From NCBI RefSeq assembly GCF_020283565.1, contig NC_060065.1, positions 55,093,489 to 55,157,488 on the forward strand: a DNA stretch of 64,000 bases, read 5' to 3'. Positions within the stretch are counted from its first letter, which is position 1, and each line of letters starts with the position of its first letter. The notes beneath the pieces are model-generated. The model saw nothing but the letters and a program-made list of their open reading frames with translations, made no database searches and had not been told where the DNA came from. The stretch is from Trifolium pratense (taxonomy: Eukaryota > Streptophyta > Magnoliopsida > Fabales > Fabaceae). A program made the position numbers and the translations under genes. Shown piece by piece: positions 45,970 to 57,611 of this stretch.

Positions 45970-46310
45970 CTAGCTAAGATCAGAGTCGTTTGAGCAAGAG
46001 GCGTCGTTTTCTTGATTTTCATTCTTGTTAAAATCAGAGTTACATATGCCAAATGTGGTTGACAGTGATTTTTCCCTTGGAACGACTGGTAGTCGACATT
46101 TGGGAGGAACTTCCAAAACCTTGAGTTCCATTGGACAACCTCCAAGCGTGATTTTGTTCTTCCTTATGTAGAGTTCCTTCTTCCGGTAATTTCAGTGTCT
46201 CGGTTAAACCTGCATGCAAATAGTGTAATGATCTCGTTACAGCAGGTGTAATTTGCTTTGCAAGCAATACTTTGCTAAGATATGTTGGAAGGAATAAGGC
46301 GATGAAATTG
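45970..46310 (-). pseudogene. Gene fragment with frameshift, family not recognised
   Basis: On the minus strand an upstream frame reads NFIALFLPTYLSKVLLAKQI, then TPAVTRSLHYLHAGLTETLK. After a one-base shift near 46187 a second frame continues ELYIRKNKITLGGCPMELKV, LEVPPKCRLPVVPREKSLST, then TFGICNSDF and an acidic/Ser end before TAG (45970-45972). Both stretches look protein-like and would join if one G were removed. The alternative is a short intron I could not place. No ATG or upstream exons were found, so this is probably a 3' gene fragment. I cannot name the family. Confidence 0.4.
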
Positions 46311-46873
46311 TTGTAATTATTAGATATTTTAGAAATAATTTATTATTAGCAAACTACTTAAAAAATAATTTTTGTAAAGTATGGTGATTCGCAAAAATCG
46401 TTTGTGACGATCCTGAGGAAGTCAGATTCAAGTGGGAGTGATGGCCGCAGATGAATTGGAAGATGCAAATTGAAGATTAGATTATCTGTATCAGGGAAAG
46501 TTACATCAATTTCTCACAAAAGAAACCAAATTCGATGAAGGAAGATGAGTGGAAATTTCTCAATAGACAAGCACTTGGTGTCATCCGATTGTTGTTACTT
46601 ATATCGGAATGTTGTTTTTAACATTGTAGAGGAGAAAACCACCACTAGTCTCTTATGAATGCTATTTTTAGCATGTTCGAAAAGTCTTCGGTCTCAACTA
46701 AAGTTGATGCAGTTGTTTACACTTCGGATTATAAAAGGTGTGTCGATTGTTCAACCTACCAATGAACTCAACTTTCCTTAATATGAAGTGGTAACAACTG
46801 CATACTTTTCCTACATGCTAGAAAGAGCATTCATAATAGCTATTGTGCTCATGGGTTGCCTCTACTCAAATTC
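46311..46873. other. Intergenic, no gene seen
   Basis: Mixed-composition sequence with frequent stops in all frames; no bounded repeat. Confidence 0.5.
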
Positions 46874-47056
46874 AAAAAATTCTCTTTCCACCCCTCACAT
46901 TTCTCTTTTCGCACATAAAATTTTGGAAAACGTTTTCCGAATTTTTTTATAGTGTGTAAAATTTACACTATAAAACAACTTCGGAACGTATTTTTCAAAA
47001 TTTTTTGTGTGCTAGGGGGTGAAAAAGTAACATGAGGGGTGGGTTGAGAATTTTTC
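46874..47056. mobile_element. Mutator-like MITE, 183 bp, 9-bp target duplication
   Basis: The left end 'aaaaaattctctttccaccc' pairs with the complement of the right end 'gggtgggttgagaatttttc'. The arms continue through 'ggaaaacgttttccgaa' and 'ttcggaacgtattttt' to a central 'gtgtaaaatttacac' palindrome. CTCAAATTC flanks both sides (46865-46873 and 47057-47065). Confidence 0.8.
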
Positions 47057-47173
47057 CTCAAATTCAAGGTTGGATCATTCTAGTTTCAAGGGCAGTCTAT
47101 TATCATTTGGGAATTACTTTTGTCGACCTACTGGTTACACACGCGCCCTATGATGTTTCCATTTTACCCTTCC

Positions 47174-47303
47174 GCTATTAAATAGCGTACGTTATAAAAA
47201 TGAATTTTTGTTGAAAAATATCATCCGCTACTTAAGTAGTTTAAGTAGCGGACGTTATAAAGGTATGGTGTTTTGATGGGTGTCCGCTACTTAAGTAGCG
47301 GAC
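47174..47303. repeat. Cluster of palindromes around TCCGCTACTTAAGTAGCGGA
   Basis: A perfect 22-bp palindrome lies at 47282-47303. An extended version with a duplicated centre (TCCGCTAC TTAAGTAGTTTAAG TAGCGGA) lies at 47224-47252, and a decayed 'cgctattaaatagcg' at 47174-47188. Each is followed by G-rich or 'gacgttataa' text. Origin unclear. Confidence 0.7.
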
Positions 47304-47699
47304 GGGGGTATATTGGTAAACCTCTTATCATTTTGGCCTTTAAAATTGGTTAAATTCAAAGTTTAAAATAGTTTACGTGTTTGAAAATATGTCTTTGCAT
47401 AGGAGGAGGAGGAATGGTTCATGTTTGAAAGTTCCACTAAGTTTTGAAAACTAGTATAAATTAATAAAGGGTTTAGTCAACTTCATCTGCGGGAGTATTT
47501 GTGAATTGTTATTCAAGGATTTCGGATTATCTCGTTTGGACAAGTTGCATAAGTAAGTAGCAAATCATATAATTTCTAAGGAGGAGTGAGGTTGTTCAAC
47601 CTCGATGGAGTTGGTGGCGCATGACAAGTGATAGGGTGATGAAATTAAAGATACATAACAGTACAACACAACATAAAACAGCACATGACAAATGTTTAT

Positions 47700-48626
47700 G
47701 GTCCGTTTGGTGCGTAGGATAGTGATAAGATAATATATAAAACAAGATAAGGATATGATAGGATATTAGCAGGATAATAGTTATCCTCAGTTATCTTATC
47801 TTGTGTTTGGTGCACACATAATAACAAACATGATAACTATTATATCATGTTTTTAATACATATTTGCTAATAATAATATGATAAGATATATAAAATATTT
47901 AAATGACAAAATTATCCTTGTAAATCAATTGTTATTTTTTTAAAATTATTTTGTAATACTTTGAATTTTTTAAATAAAAATATAAATAAGTAATCAAATA
48001 ACTTTATATAGTTTTAAATAAAAAACATGAGAAAACAATAAAGTTTAATTTTTTATATGAATCATGATCAAATAAATAACTCAATGATATATACATGTTA
48101 GATAAGCTAAATAAATATATGATATATCTCATACGTAAATAATAAAAATACCATTGCAAAATAATTATATTTAATTTCTTATAAAACTTAAATTAATATC
48201 CAAATTTTATACGATTTTTTAATAATTAGTTTACTTTAAAATATTGTAATTTTAGTATAATTTTGATTTTTTTTAGATTATGTAAATTACAAAATTACCC
48301 TTGTGAGAAAATCGCATGTATATTTAAAGATTAATTATTTTATTATTAATTTACTATAAAATTATTTTATTATTTATATTTTATTAATTTTCATTTTTTT
48401 TTATTTTAAAATATATTTTATAGAATAAATCAGTAAATAAAAAATTTATCCTATCTTACTAGTAACCCAACTCAAATTCAGGATAAGAATTTTAACTAGA
48501 GAGACAGGATATGATAAGCTACAGGATTAACTTATTATATCTTGCTGTGTCACAAAACACTGGACTGAAACAGGATATGATACAGTTATCCTATCATGTC
48601 TCTTATCCTGTGCACCAAACGGACCC
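47700..48626. mobile_element. Non-autonomous hAT-like element, about 930 bp
   Basis: Terminal inverted repeats are GGTCCGTTTGGTGCGTAGGA on the left and, complemented, GGGTCCGTTTGGTGCACAGG on the right. Subterminal 'ggataag'/'cttatcc' motifs recur at both ends. The interior is AT-rich and non-coding. I could not confirm an 8-bp target duplication. Flanking sequence (47645-47699 and 48630-48880, with 'gtacaacacaac' and 'gttgtactgtg' motifs) looks like a second transposon, so this copy may be nested. Confidence 0.7.
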
Positions 48627-48880
48627 TTAAGGTACTGAATAAACTTTGTGTTGTACGATGTTTGGTAGTCAAAAGGTTATTTTGGTATTTTAAACAAGTT
48701 GTGTTGAGGACAAAAAGTTGTCATGTGGTTTTGTGAGGATAAAAATTTCAGTTTTTGTCCTGTCCCTTGGCCCCCCAGTTTGTCCAGTATCAGAAACAGT
48801 TTTAAAGTCAAACACAGTACAACAGAAATTATGTTGTACAGTCTCTTATTTTTTAGCAAATCAAACGCACCCTTAAAAAA

Positions 48881-50339
48881 CAAATCAACACTAAGATAAT
48901 TTTTAATGTCAGTCCATTTAGCTTACTATTTTGGCTTAATTACAATTTTGATTCTCTTATTTTTTATTTATTCATAAAATTGGTCCTTCTTTCATTAAAA
49001 AAAATGGTCCCTCTATTTTCAAATCATCCAAATTTAGTCCCTACATTTATTTTTCAAGTACATTTATTTCACAAAGACAAGTGAATCCCTACTTTTTCTT
49101 TGCGACTAAAAATTGAACTCGTAATTACTATATACGATTTTTGAGTCAAAAAAAAATTATTATGTACGATTTTATTATTTTTTGTCAATATTATTATGTA
49201 CTTTTTTTTTATTTACAATAGAACTGAAGATCGAACCCAAGACCTCTAGCATATTAATAATATCATCCAAATTTCTCATTATTAGGCTAAACTTAGTGGC
49301 TTATAAAGATTTACCTTTTTTGAGGGGGTTCAGTTTTATCCATTTGCTACCCCATCATTTATTATTCATTTATAAAAGAGATAGACATAAACATAATAAG
49401 AATAATAAAATCCACTAATGAGGTCCACTTATAAAAGTAAATACAGCTGATTTTTATTTATATTTATCTCTTTCCTAAATTGACAACAAATAGAAAATAA
49501 AAAATGAATCAATCGTACGCTTTATTTTAAGGAAGTGCAATCAAGATCCCCTCAATTTGCAAAATAATTGGAGGGAGAGGAGTTTACATCTCCACCATTA
49601 AAAGAGTATCTTTTTATGCTTTTTATTTTTTTAAATTTTAAATGAAAGATCTAAATTTGATCGGAGGAAATTTAAATGGGAGAGGATCCGCTCTCTAGTA
49701 AGTTTAGATGTTGACTTTGAATAGTGTAGTGTTTATTGTTAGTCCTAGTCAAAGCAAGATAGAAGACCAAGTTTGTTATGGGTCTTGTATATCTACTAGC
49801 CCCTAGTTCAACATATTTATCGTATTTGTCAATTTCACATATATTAAAAAATATATAATTTTATTAGTTTATTCTTATTAGTGTATTTTTATTACAATAA
49901 ATACAAAGTAGGATTTTTTTATATAGAAAATACAATTAAATAGAAAATAATTAAAAATACAATCTTAAAAAAAAACAATATTGTTTTTACAAATATGAAA
50001 ATTATTATACTTTATACTCTCTTCGATTACAATTATAAATCAAAAGTTGATTTTTTATTTTCATTGAATAATTAATGTATGTGATCTATACTATATAGAC
50101 AAAATACATCAGTTATTCGATGAATTTGAAAAATAAAATTTTGTATCTAGTCTAGAAACATAGAAGACCAGAAATAAGACTTTCTAAATAACAACCTTTT
50201 TGCAATGCAGCGCAGCCACAACAATTTCATTTAATATTAATTTTATTTTTCATTATTATAGTAACAAAATTATTATGCTTTGACTTGTACTTTACTTGTC
50301 TCTAAGGTTGTTGTGTTAGTTTTATAGCGTTACCAGCCA
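48881..50339. other. Intergenic, promoter side of the DUF4378 gene
   Basis: AT-rich; a Stowaway-like half-end sits near 50012-50165. No coding frame is supportable. Confidence 0.5.
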
Positions 50340-50435
50340 CCTTTGTCACAAAATCATCACCACCATAACTCTCCATATCTCTCTGTCACAAAAAATCTGC
50401 TTCAATTCACTTTTGTTTTCATCCGTTAATTTAAG

Positions 50436-50976
50436 GTTAGTTTGTGTTTCATTCATTAATAATCAAAACTGTTTTTCATATGTTTTGTTTCTCTATATGT
50501 TGACCAGATTCTATGTGTTTGTTTTTCTGTTAAATTTTCAATTATTATGAAAAACGGTTTTAATTCATAGATTTTGATGAAACTGAAGGTTCCACTATGT
50601 TCTTTCAATCTTTTAATTGTTAATCTAATAATAACTCCAGTCTTTGTTCTCAAAATTTCATATCCAAATCATTTTTCTGTATATGTTAATTTGGTAATAA
50701 TTTCTACAAAAATGCACGTAGAGTGTAAAATTTTATCATCGAATAGCAACCGCTTATTCGGTCAAATCACTCCACTTTAATTGCATAACATGGAGAAATG
50801 TTTAGTTTTCAGTTTAAAATTAATTTATTATGAAAGAGCATATTCAATAAACTCATAATTTTCGTTAAAAAATCATATAATATAAATATGTATTTATGAA
50901 CATATGAATGATATATAGTCTATATTGTCATGTTTTCTTTATTTATTTTTTTGTAACATTAATCATGGTTTTGCAG
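50436..50976 (+). promoter_or_regulatory. Probable leader intron of the DUF4378 gene
   Basis: A likely 5' UTR exon (about 50340-50435, ending 'ttaatttaag') is followed by GT and, 73 bp before the ATG, an acceptor 'ggttttgcag'. Decayed MITE sequence lies inside (about 50710-50860). Confidence 0.5.
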
Positions 50977-51049
50977 GACAAGGTATAGTAGCAGAAATTG
51001 ATTATCAATTGAGTGGATTGAAATTTACAGAAATTTTTGATTATTTGTT

Positions 51050-54000
51050 ATGGGAAAACACTTGATTAATTCAGAGGAATCCACTCAAATTCAAGAAGTT
51101 AATCAAGGATGCATGTGGGGAATGTTTAATATTCTTGATTACCATCATTGGGGTGTCAAAAAGGTGTTTCATCATAAAAAGAAAAGACATAACAGATGTA
51201 AGCAATTTCATACCACAGCCTGTTTTTCCTTTTTAATTTCTCTTTATCACTTGATTTTTTATTTATTTATTAAGGAATCATTGCAATTGATTTAGAGTAA
51301 TAATTATCTTGAAAGGAATCATTAAAAGTGTCTTAATAATAAAACAGAAATTAAGGGAGGCAATTTAGTCCATCTTATCAAGAACTTTTGTGTCAATAAT
51401 ATACAACTTAATTGAATGATTCTCCCTAATCCACAGGATTTAATTCATATGCATGGACGGTGTAAAATTTGTTTACATTGTTAGTCAATCATAACTGTTT
51501 GATCATTAAAAAGTTTGACTTTTATCATTTCTAACATAAATGTCTTGCAAATGATGACTTATGATTGGTTGACTGGTACTTCGTATGTTGGACCAGTCCA
51601 TGGCTTTAAATAGGCCCCTATTAGTGGACAATGAAATTGGTGTTCCTCAGGTTAATCGGTTATTGAGCTAAATACCGAATCTTTAAAAAAAAAAAGGTTT
51701 GATGGTGTAAATTTTTTTACGCTTGTTGTGTATCAAAATTATTCTCTACTTTGGATGTAATAAAACTACTATGTCATTAATTATATATTATTACCCTAAC
51801 TTGTAAAAAAATTTATTCTTAATTGCATATTATTTGTATCATGGCCACATTTTACTTCTGTGAAAGACTTTAAATGCTTAATAGACTTTTTAATCTATAT
51901 GCAGATAAGAGAAAGATCACTCTGCAAGAGCAACAAAATGTAGTTACAGAAGCAGAATCACACTTGGTATGTTTAAAAAATTCATGATTTTGTTTTATGG
52001 TCACAACCAAAATCAAATAAACAATGATTATGTATAATAATATTGTACATTATATAATAATATCTGTGTTTGAATCTAATATAAAATAAAAATTTCAGGT
52101 CAGTCAACATAGAGAAATATCAAGTGCTAAAGGTCAAACTAGTAGTGAGAATGCACTTCATCAGAAGAAAGATGGAAATACAACAGAAAGTTCCCTTAAT
52201 AGAGACATTTCAATTAAATTTAAGAATAATGATGATGTTTTGGAGCTAATTAGTGTGGAGAAGAATTTGTTACTCAAATTTCTAAAAGATATAGACTTTG
52301 GTGGTAAAAAATATCATAAAGCTTCCCACAACAAAGCAACATTGACAAAATCAGGATCGTTTCCTTTACCTGCGTCTTCTAAGACGAAAAATATTAGCTC
52401 TAGTACCTTCCGAGCCAAGCAAACTGAAATTTGGGATTTTCCTAAGGGAGAAAAGTTGCGTGTCGGCACTCATGTACCGAAAAAGTTTGGATCAAGTTCA
52501 GTGAAAGATATTTCGTATGAAACGTTGAAGTCTTCTGCGACTGATAATGGAATTGATAGTGTCGTTGCCGTGGAACAAAAGTCAAGCATTTCTACGCGGT
52601 CTTCTGACGGATTAAACCACAAAGGATGGAATCAAGTGGTTACTCATCAGTTCAAAGTTATAAAACAGAAGATTAAACATGCAATTGTGGAATTAAAGAA
52701 AAGTGGTCACAGTAAAACTTCACCTGAATACAGCAACATTGATAATGAGAAAGAAATCTCGCAAAGCTTAGACGATGGTGCAATTCATGAATACAAAAAG
52801 AGTAGAAGCTTGGGTGAGACTAAAGCTTCTGAATCTGGTTCCAACAAACACGAACCTCGCCTGATGCGAAGAACGTCTTCTCTTAATGAATCGATGGATA
52901 GATATACTCAATTGTTTGAGAAAAGTTTAAGCAAAGAGGTCAAGTGGCAAAGCTCAAAGTCGAAGAGTTTAAGATTGACAAATGACGATAAGACTCAAAA
53001 GAGTAAGCATGCTCGTATTTTCTCCAGAAGCAATTTGTCTATGCCTAATCTCGAGGCATTAGGATTCATTCTACATGAAGCTCTTCTTGAAACAAATGAT
53101 ATCGGAAATAATATAGTGGAAAGTGATAATGATGTTCAAAGTAAATCAGTGAGCCTTTCTTTAAAGAATGATAAATCAACCGATCATTTTAAAGAGGCTG
53201 AAATTGACGAAACAGTTGAAGGAAGTGGACGAGATGTGAATCCTAGTTCTCGTTCTTTATCGGATAAGATGGTGGAGGAAATTGATGAAGGAGTTACCTG
53301 TGATCAAAGGGAGAACATACACGATCCAGCATCGGAACAAGAAGGTAACAAAATTTATGTTAATGTGCATGAGACTAACATAACAGAATCATTAGATATT
53401 AAAAATGTTTTATTTTACTCGTAACTACTTTAAAAGTCACTCATAAGATGATTTTGATTGGTTGACAGTAACAGATCGTTTACTAATCATTTTTTGGCTA
53501 TGTATACCAGGAAAAGAATCGAATGCACGAGGCTCAAATGCTAGTGTAACAGCCGCCGAAGACACAAACAAGAGTCTTGAAACTGATATCTTGCACTTCA
53601 AGTCATATTCAGAAACCGATTCCAATTTCAAATATGTGAAAGATATTCTTGAATATTCGGGTTTCACGAGAAATGAGCAGGCTCAAATGCGATACACGGT
53701 AGACCAGCCAATAAAACCATCGTTATTCACAGCTTTGGAAGAATCTTTGCTTCATGAAAATGAGTATTCCGGTGACGAGATTACCAACATATGTGATCGC
53801 CAACTTCTATTTAACTTGATTAACGAGGTACTCTTTCAAATGTACGAAAAGTCACCAACTTACTTTCCGAAACCCTTCGCCTTCAACTACAAACTCAAAT
53901 CAATGCCTAAAGGGAACTATCTTGTTAATGAAGTATGGAACAATGTTAGTTCATATTTGAGTTTGAGACCAGAGTTAGATGAGACATTAGATGATGTTGT

Positions 54001-54127
54001 AGGTCGTGATTTGACAAAGGGAACTGGTTGGATGAATCTTCAACAGGAAGAGGAATGTGTAGCACTTGAACTGGAGGATATGATCATAGATGATTTATTA
54101 GATGAAATTATCTTCTCTTTTGTTTGA
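51050..54127 (+). CDS. DUF4378-domain protein (possible TON1-recruiting-motif-like)
   Basis: Four coding exons, 51050-51197, 51905-51966, 52099-53344 and 53511-54127, joined in frame, 690 aa. The N-terminus has the family's NQGCMWGMFNILDYHHW block followed by a Lys/His/Arg-rich stretch (KKVFHHKKKRHNRYKRK). The long middle is Ser/Lys-rich and likely disordered. The C-terminal DUF4378 (about 510-685) contains FKYVKDILEYSGFTRNE, RQLLFNLINEVLFQMYEKS, LDETLDDVVGRDLTKGTGWM and EECVALELEDMIIDDLLDEI. Related proteins include TRM/LONGIFOLIA-like cortical-microtubule factors, but DUF4378 alone does not prove that role. A MITE-like foldback ('catatgcatggacggtgtaa', complement near 51590) lies in the first coding intron. 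Confidence 0.9.
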
Positions 54128-54721
54128 TGTTCAATACTGATTCAAGTGTGTTTCAGTTCATTGATGATTTTTTGATGCAGAATAGAATTCATTGTAAATA
54201 GGATTGTCTTAGCAGATGTTATGTAGAGTTGCTTAAAGAGTTTTGGTGCATATTAATTCTCATGTAAATAACATACCTTCAAGATTGTTTATTATTGATT
54301 GATGTTAAAGTAACAATAAAGTCTCTTATTAATTTAATTCTCATGTAAATAACATACCTTCAAAAAAGACTGTAAACTTTTACACTGTAATTCAATAGCA
54401 ATCGTTTATCCGCCAAATCACTTAACTACACCCCACTTCAACTGTATAATCTTGAGAAATGTTTGATTCTTATTGGATGTTAGTGTAAAATTAATTTACA
54501 CTGACAGAGCATATCTATTAAACTCATAAAAAATCGGATTATCATATTATAGATATAAAATATTCACCGTCGTTTAATAGAGGATTAATATCATTTGAAG
54601 AATATGTGAACCACACAAAATGTGTTGCCCAATTTTGTCTTTAAAATTCGAGATCAGACTAAGTGTCAAATTTAATTGACTTTTATTTATAATTGAAACC
54701 GAAATAATATTTTATTTTTTT
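54128..54721. other. 3' flank of the DUF4378 gene
   Basis: Contains a direct repeat: 'ttaattctcatgtaaataac' plus 'ataccttcaa' at about 54254-54283 and again at 54335-54364. A MITE-like segment (54370-54535, 'cactgtaattcaatagcaat' ... 'aaattaatttacactgacag') resembles the one at about 50710-50860. Confidence 0.5.
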
Positions 54722-54880
54722 TGGGTTTTCACCACCAAAATCCAGTGTCTAATCTGGTTTTGAGTCAGTTCTGGCATTAAGTGGTTCCAGCCTCCTCCCG
54801 ATCGCAGTTGCAGGATCGAACATTAGTCCTTCCTACCAAGTCAAACGTCAATCATCACTGAACCAACTAATAATTGGTTT
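54722..54880 (-). repeat. SINE-like dispersed repeat, family A (inverted partner)
   Basis: On the minus strand it runs 'agttggttcagtgatgattg', 'cttggtaggaaggactaatg', 'ttcgatcctgcaactgcgat', 'ggctggaaccacttaatgcc', then 'ttggtggtgaaaacccaaaa'. It is collinear with the plus-strand copy at 55086-55240, about 200 bp away in opposite orientation. Confidence 0.75.
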
Positions 54881-55085
54881 AAACCAAAATAATATATTCG
54901 GTTAAATCAACGGCGGTTAAAATAATAATTGGAATTAATTAATCGAAACACAATAGTAAAAAGTTAAACTCAAATAAATAAAAGTTTTTTTTTTTTTTAG
55001 TCACTAATTTGGTCTAATGGTGAGGTAAAGTTTGTGGCTTCATCTCATGTACATTTTAAACAAAACAAAAAAATACAAGGCAAAT

Positions 55086-55240
55086 TTGGTTCAGTGGTGA
55101 TTGATGCTGGATTTGGTAGTGAGGATCATGAGTCGATTCCCGCAATTGCGACCGGAAGGGGCTGGAATCGCTTGTTGTCAGAACTAACCCTCGAACCATA
55201 CTAGACAGTCCATCGAAATACTGGTGGTGAAAACAAAAAA
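55086..55240 (+). repeat. SINE-like dispersed repeat, family A (full copy)
   Basis: It begins TGGTTCAGTGG, a perfect polymerase III A-box (TRGYNNARNNG). About 40 bp on is AGTCGATTC, a near B-box. It then has a unique body and ends in an A-rich tail ('gtggtgaaaacaaaaaaaat'). This is the architecture of a tRNA-derived SINE. It ends about 100 bp upstream of the PPR start codon, so it may overlap that promoter. Target duplication not identified. Confidence 0.75.
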
Positions 55241-55339
55241 AATTCAAAATAAAAATAAAAATTATGGACAATAATTCCAAAAAGTATATAAACACCATGG
55301 AAATTACCAAGCAACAATATACGGGTTGAAGTGACAAGC

Positions 55340-57611
55340 ATGAGCATGCGAAGTGTAATGAGCATCGCAATACAAGCGAAGTTCATAGAGACATTACGTC
55401 GAACAATTGGTGGCATTCAAACACAACTCAGTTTCAAATTCTTTTGCACACAAACAACACAAAACCAAGACAGCTTATGCAAGAGAATCGAAAAGCTTCC
55501 CAAAGGAGAATCAATATCTTCCGCATTCCGTAGTTGGATGCGTGATGGCTTCCCCGTTCGCGGCCCCGATGTCTTTCACACCATTAACCGTCTCAGAAAG
55601 CTCAACTTCAACAAACGTGCACTTGAGGTAATTTTCACACATTTGTTCTTTCTTTTTTGTTTTCTCAATCAAATTTTTTTCTGCTTCAATGAATATAGAA
55701 CTACCACTTTGGCCCTGTTTGGATAAACAGATTATTTTTCAGCTCATTACCACTAACGCTCATCGTATAAGCTCTTATGAATGACTGGCATGTTTGGATT
55801 AACTTATTTTTGAGCTTGTGCCAAACAACTTACGCAAATAAATAAGCCTTTATATGTATTATTATTATTATAAGCTTTTCAAGGTAGTTTATGAAAAAAC
55901 AGCTTATAAAGATACAATTTTTGTTAGTGAAAACTTATGAATTAACATAAAAGTTTATTTGCATAAGCTCTTTTCATAAGCTCAAAAATAAGTCAAATCC
56001 AAATGCAACACATGATAAAATGTTGTTTTTTTATAAGCTATAAGCCGTTTTCATAAGCTATCTTGGAAAACTAATGAAAATAAGCTAAAAACAGCTTATG
56101 AACAATGTAATAAGTTGTTTTTGTAAGTTTCACAAACGGTCTCACAAAACTTATGCCAGTAGATAAGCTCAAATAAGCAAATCCAGACTGCTTTTGTATA
56201 ATCTATAAGTTGTTTTCATAAGCTACCTTGGAGAGCTTATGCAAATAAGCTATGAACATGTCAAAATTTGTTTTTTGAGTTCTTCCAGGCAGTGTCTTTG
56301 TGTTTTGTATAAAGCTCCATTGTTTGAGACTTGAATATTTTGTCTTCTGACTTTTGGTAGGTGATGGAATGGGTGATTAGGGAGAGACCCTATAGACCTA
56401 GTGAACTAGATTACTCTTATCTAGTGGAATTTACAAGTAGGCTTCATGGAATTCCACATGGTGAAAATCTCTTCAAACGTGTTCCTGTTGAATTTCAGAA
56501 TGAGTTACTCTACAACAACCTGGTGATTGCTTGTTTAGATAAAGGTGTCATTAGGCGTTCATTTGAGTACATGAAGAGAATGAGAGAATTGGGTTATCCC
56601 ATTTCGCATTTGGTCTTTAACCGCTTAATAATTTTGCATTCATCGCCGGGTCGCAGGAAGATGATACCCGGTTTACTCAACCAAATGAAGGCTGATAAGG
56701 TCACTCCGCATGTTTCTACATACAATATATTGATGAAAATAGAGGCCAGTGAACATAATCTTGAAAATTTGATGAGGTTTTTTGATAGAATGAAACGGGT
56801 GCAGGTTGAACCGAATGAAATATCTTACTGTATTTTAGCTACTGCACATGCAGTTGCTAGGTTGTATGCTGCAACTGAAATGTATGTTGAGGCTGTGGAG
56901 AAATCTATGACGGGGAATAATTGGTCAACATTGGATGTCTTGCTTATATTGTATGGGTATTTGGGGAGCCAGAAAGAGCTTGAAAGGATTTGGGATATCA
57001 TTAAAGGACTTCCTTTTGTTAGATCTAAAAGTTATATGTTAGCCATTGAAGCATTTGGTAGGATTGGAGAGTTAAACCGAGCTGAAGAGATTTGGTCTGA
57101 GATGGAGTCATTAAAAGGATTGAAATCTGTAGAGCAATTTAATTCAATGATGACTGTGTATTGCAAACATGGAGTGATTGACAAAGCATCTAGGTTGTAC
57201 AAAAATATGAAGACAAAGGGATACAAACCGAATGCCATAACGTATCGTCATCTTACGTTGGGCTGCTTGAAAGCGGGTAAGGCAGAGCAAGCTTTGAAGA
57301 CATTAGACTTGGGCATGCATTTTCCGGTTAACAAGAGGGTTAGTAATTCAACACCATGGTTGGAGACCACTCTTTCAATTGCTGAGATTTTTGCTGAAAA
57401 AGGTAATGTCGAAAATGTTGAGAGATTGTTTGAAGAATTTCATAAAGCTAAGTATTGTAGGTATACTTTTGTATATAATACCTTGATTAAGGCTTATGTA
57501 AAAGCTAAGATTTATAATCCAAATCTTTTGAGAAGGATGATTCTTGGAGGAGCTAATCCTGATGCTGAAACTTACAGTCTTTTGAAAATTGCTGAACAAT
57601 TTCGCACCTGA
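55340..57611 (+). CDS. P-class pentatricopeptide repeat protein, probably mitochondrial
   Basis: Two exons, 55340-55627 and 56361-57611, give 512 aa. The first ~40 residues (MSMRSVMSIAIQAKFIETLRRT...) are Arg/Ser-rich with a single acidic residue, typical of a mitochondrial presequence. Then come EKLPKGESISSAFRSWMRDG and tandem ~35-residue helical pairs: ELLYNNLVIACLDKGVIRRS, HVSTYNILMKIEASEHNLEN (from residue 213), QFNSMMTVYCKHGVIDKASR (from about 355), NAITYRHLTLGCLKAGKAEQ, TFVYNTLIKAYVKAKIYNPN and PDAETYSLLKIAEQFRT. There is no E or DYW extension, so it is a P-class RNA-binding factor for organelle RNA processing, stability or translation. It closely resembles the Arabidopsis protein I know as At1g07590, from memory. 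The intron is filled by a MITE. Confidence 0.93.
55710..56265. mobile_element. hAT-like MITE filling the PPR gene intron
   Basis: Starts 'ggccctgtttggataaacag' and contains many alternating 'cataagct'/'agcttatg' motifs in both orientations. It ends with 'gataagctcaaataagcaaa', the complement of the family's typical end. It accounts for about three quarters of the 733-bp intron. The same family is fragmentary in actin intron 1. Target duplication not resolved. Confidence 0.65.

Noticed and set aside
47282..47303. CRISPR-like or bacterial operator interpretation of the palindrome cluster
   Set aside because: The surroundings are plant nuclear DNA, there are no regular spacers and the repeats are palindromes of unequal length.
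57350..57600. Minus-strand frames opposite the PPR gene
   Set aside because: They are antisense mirrors of PPR codons without independent support.
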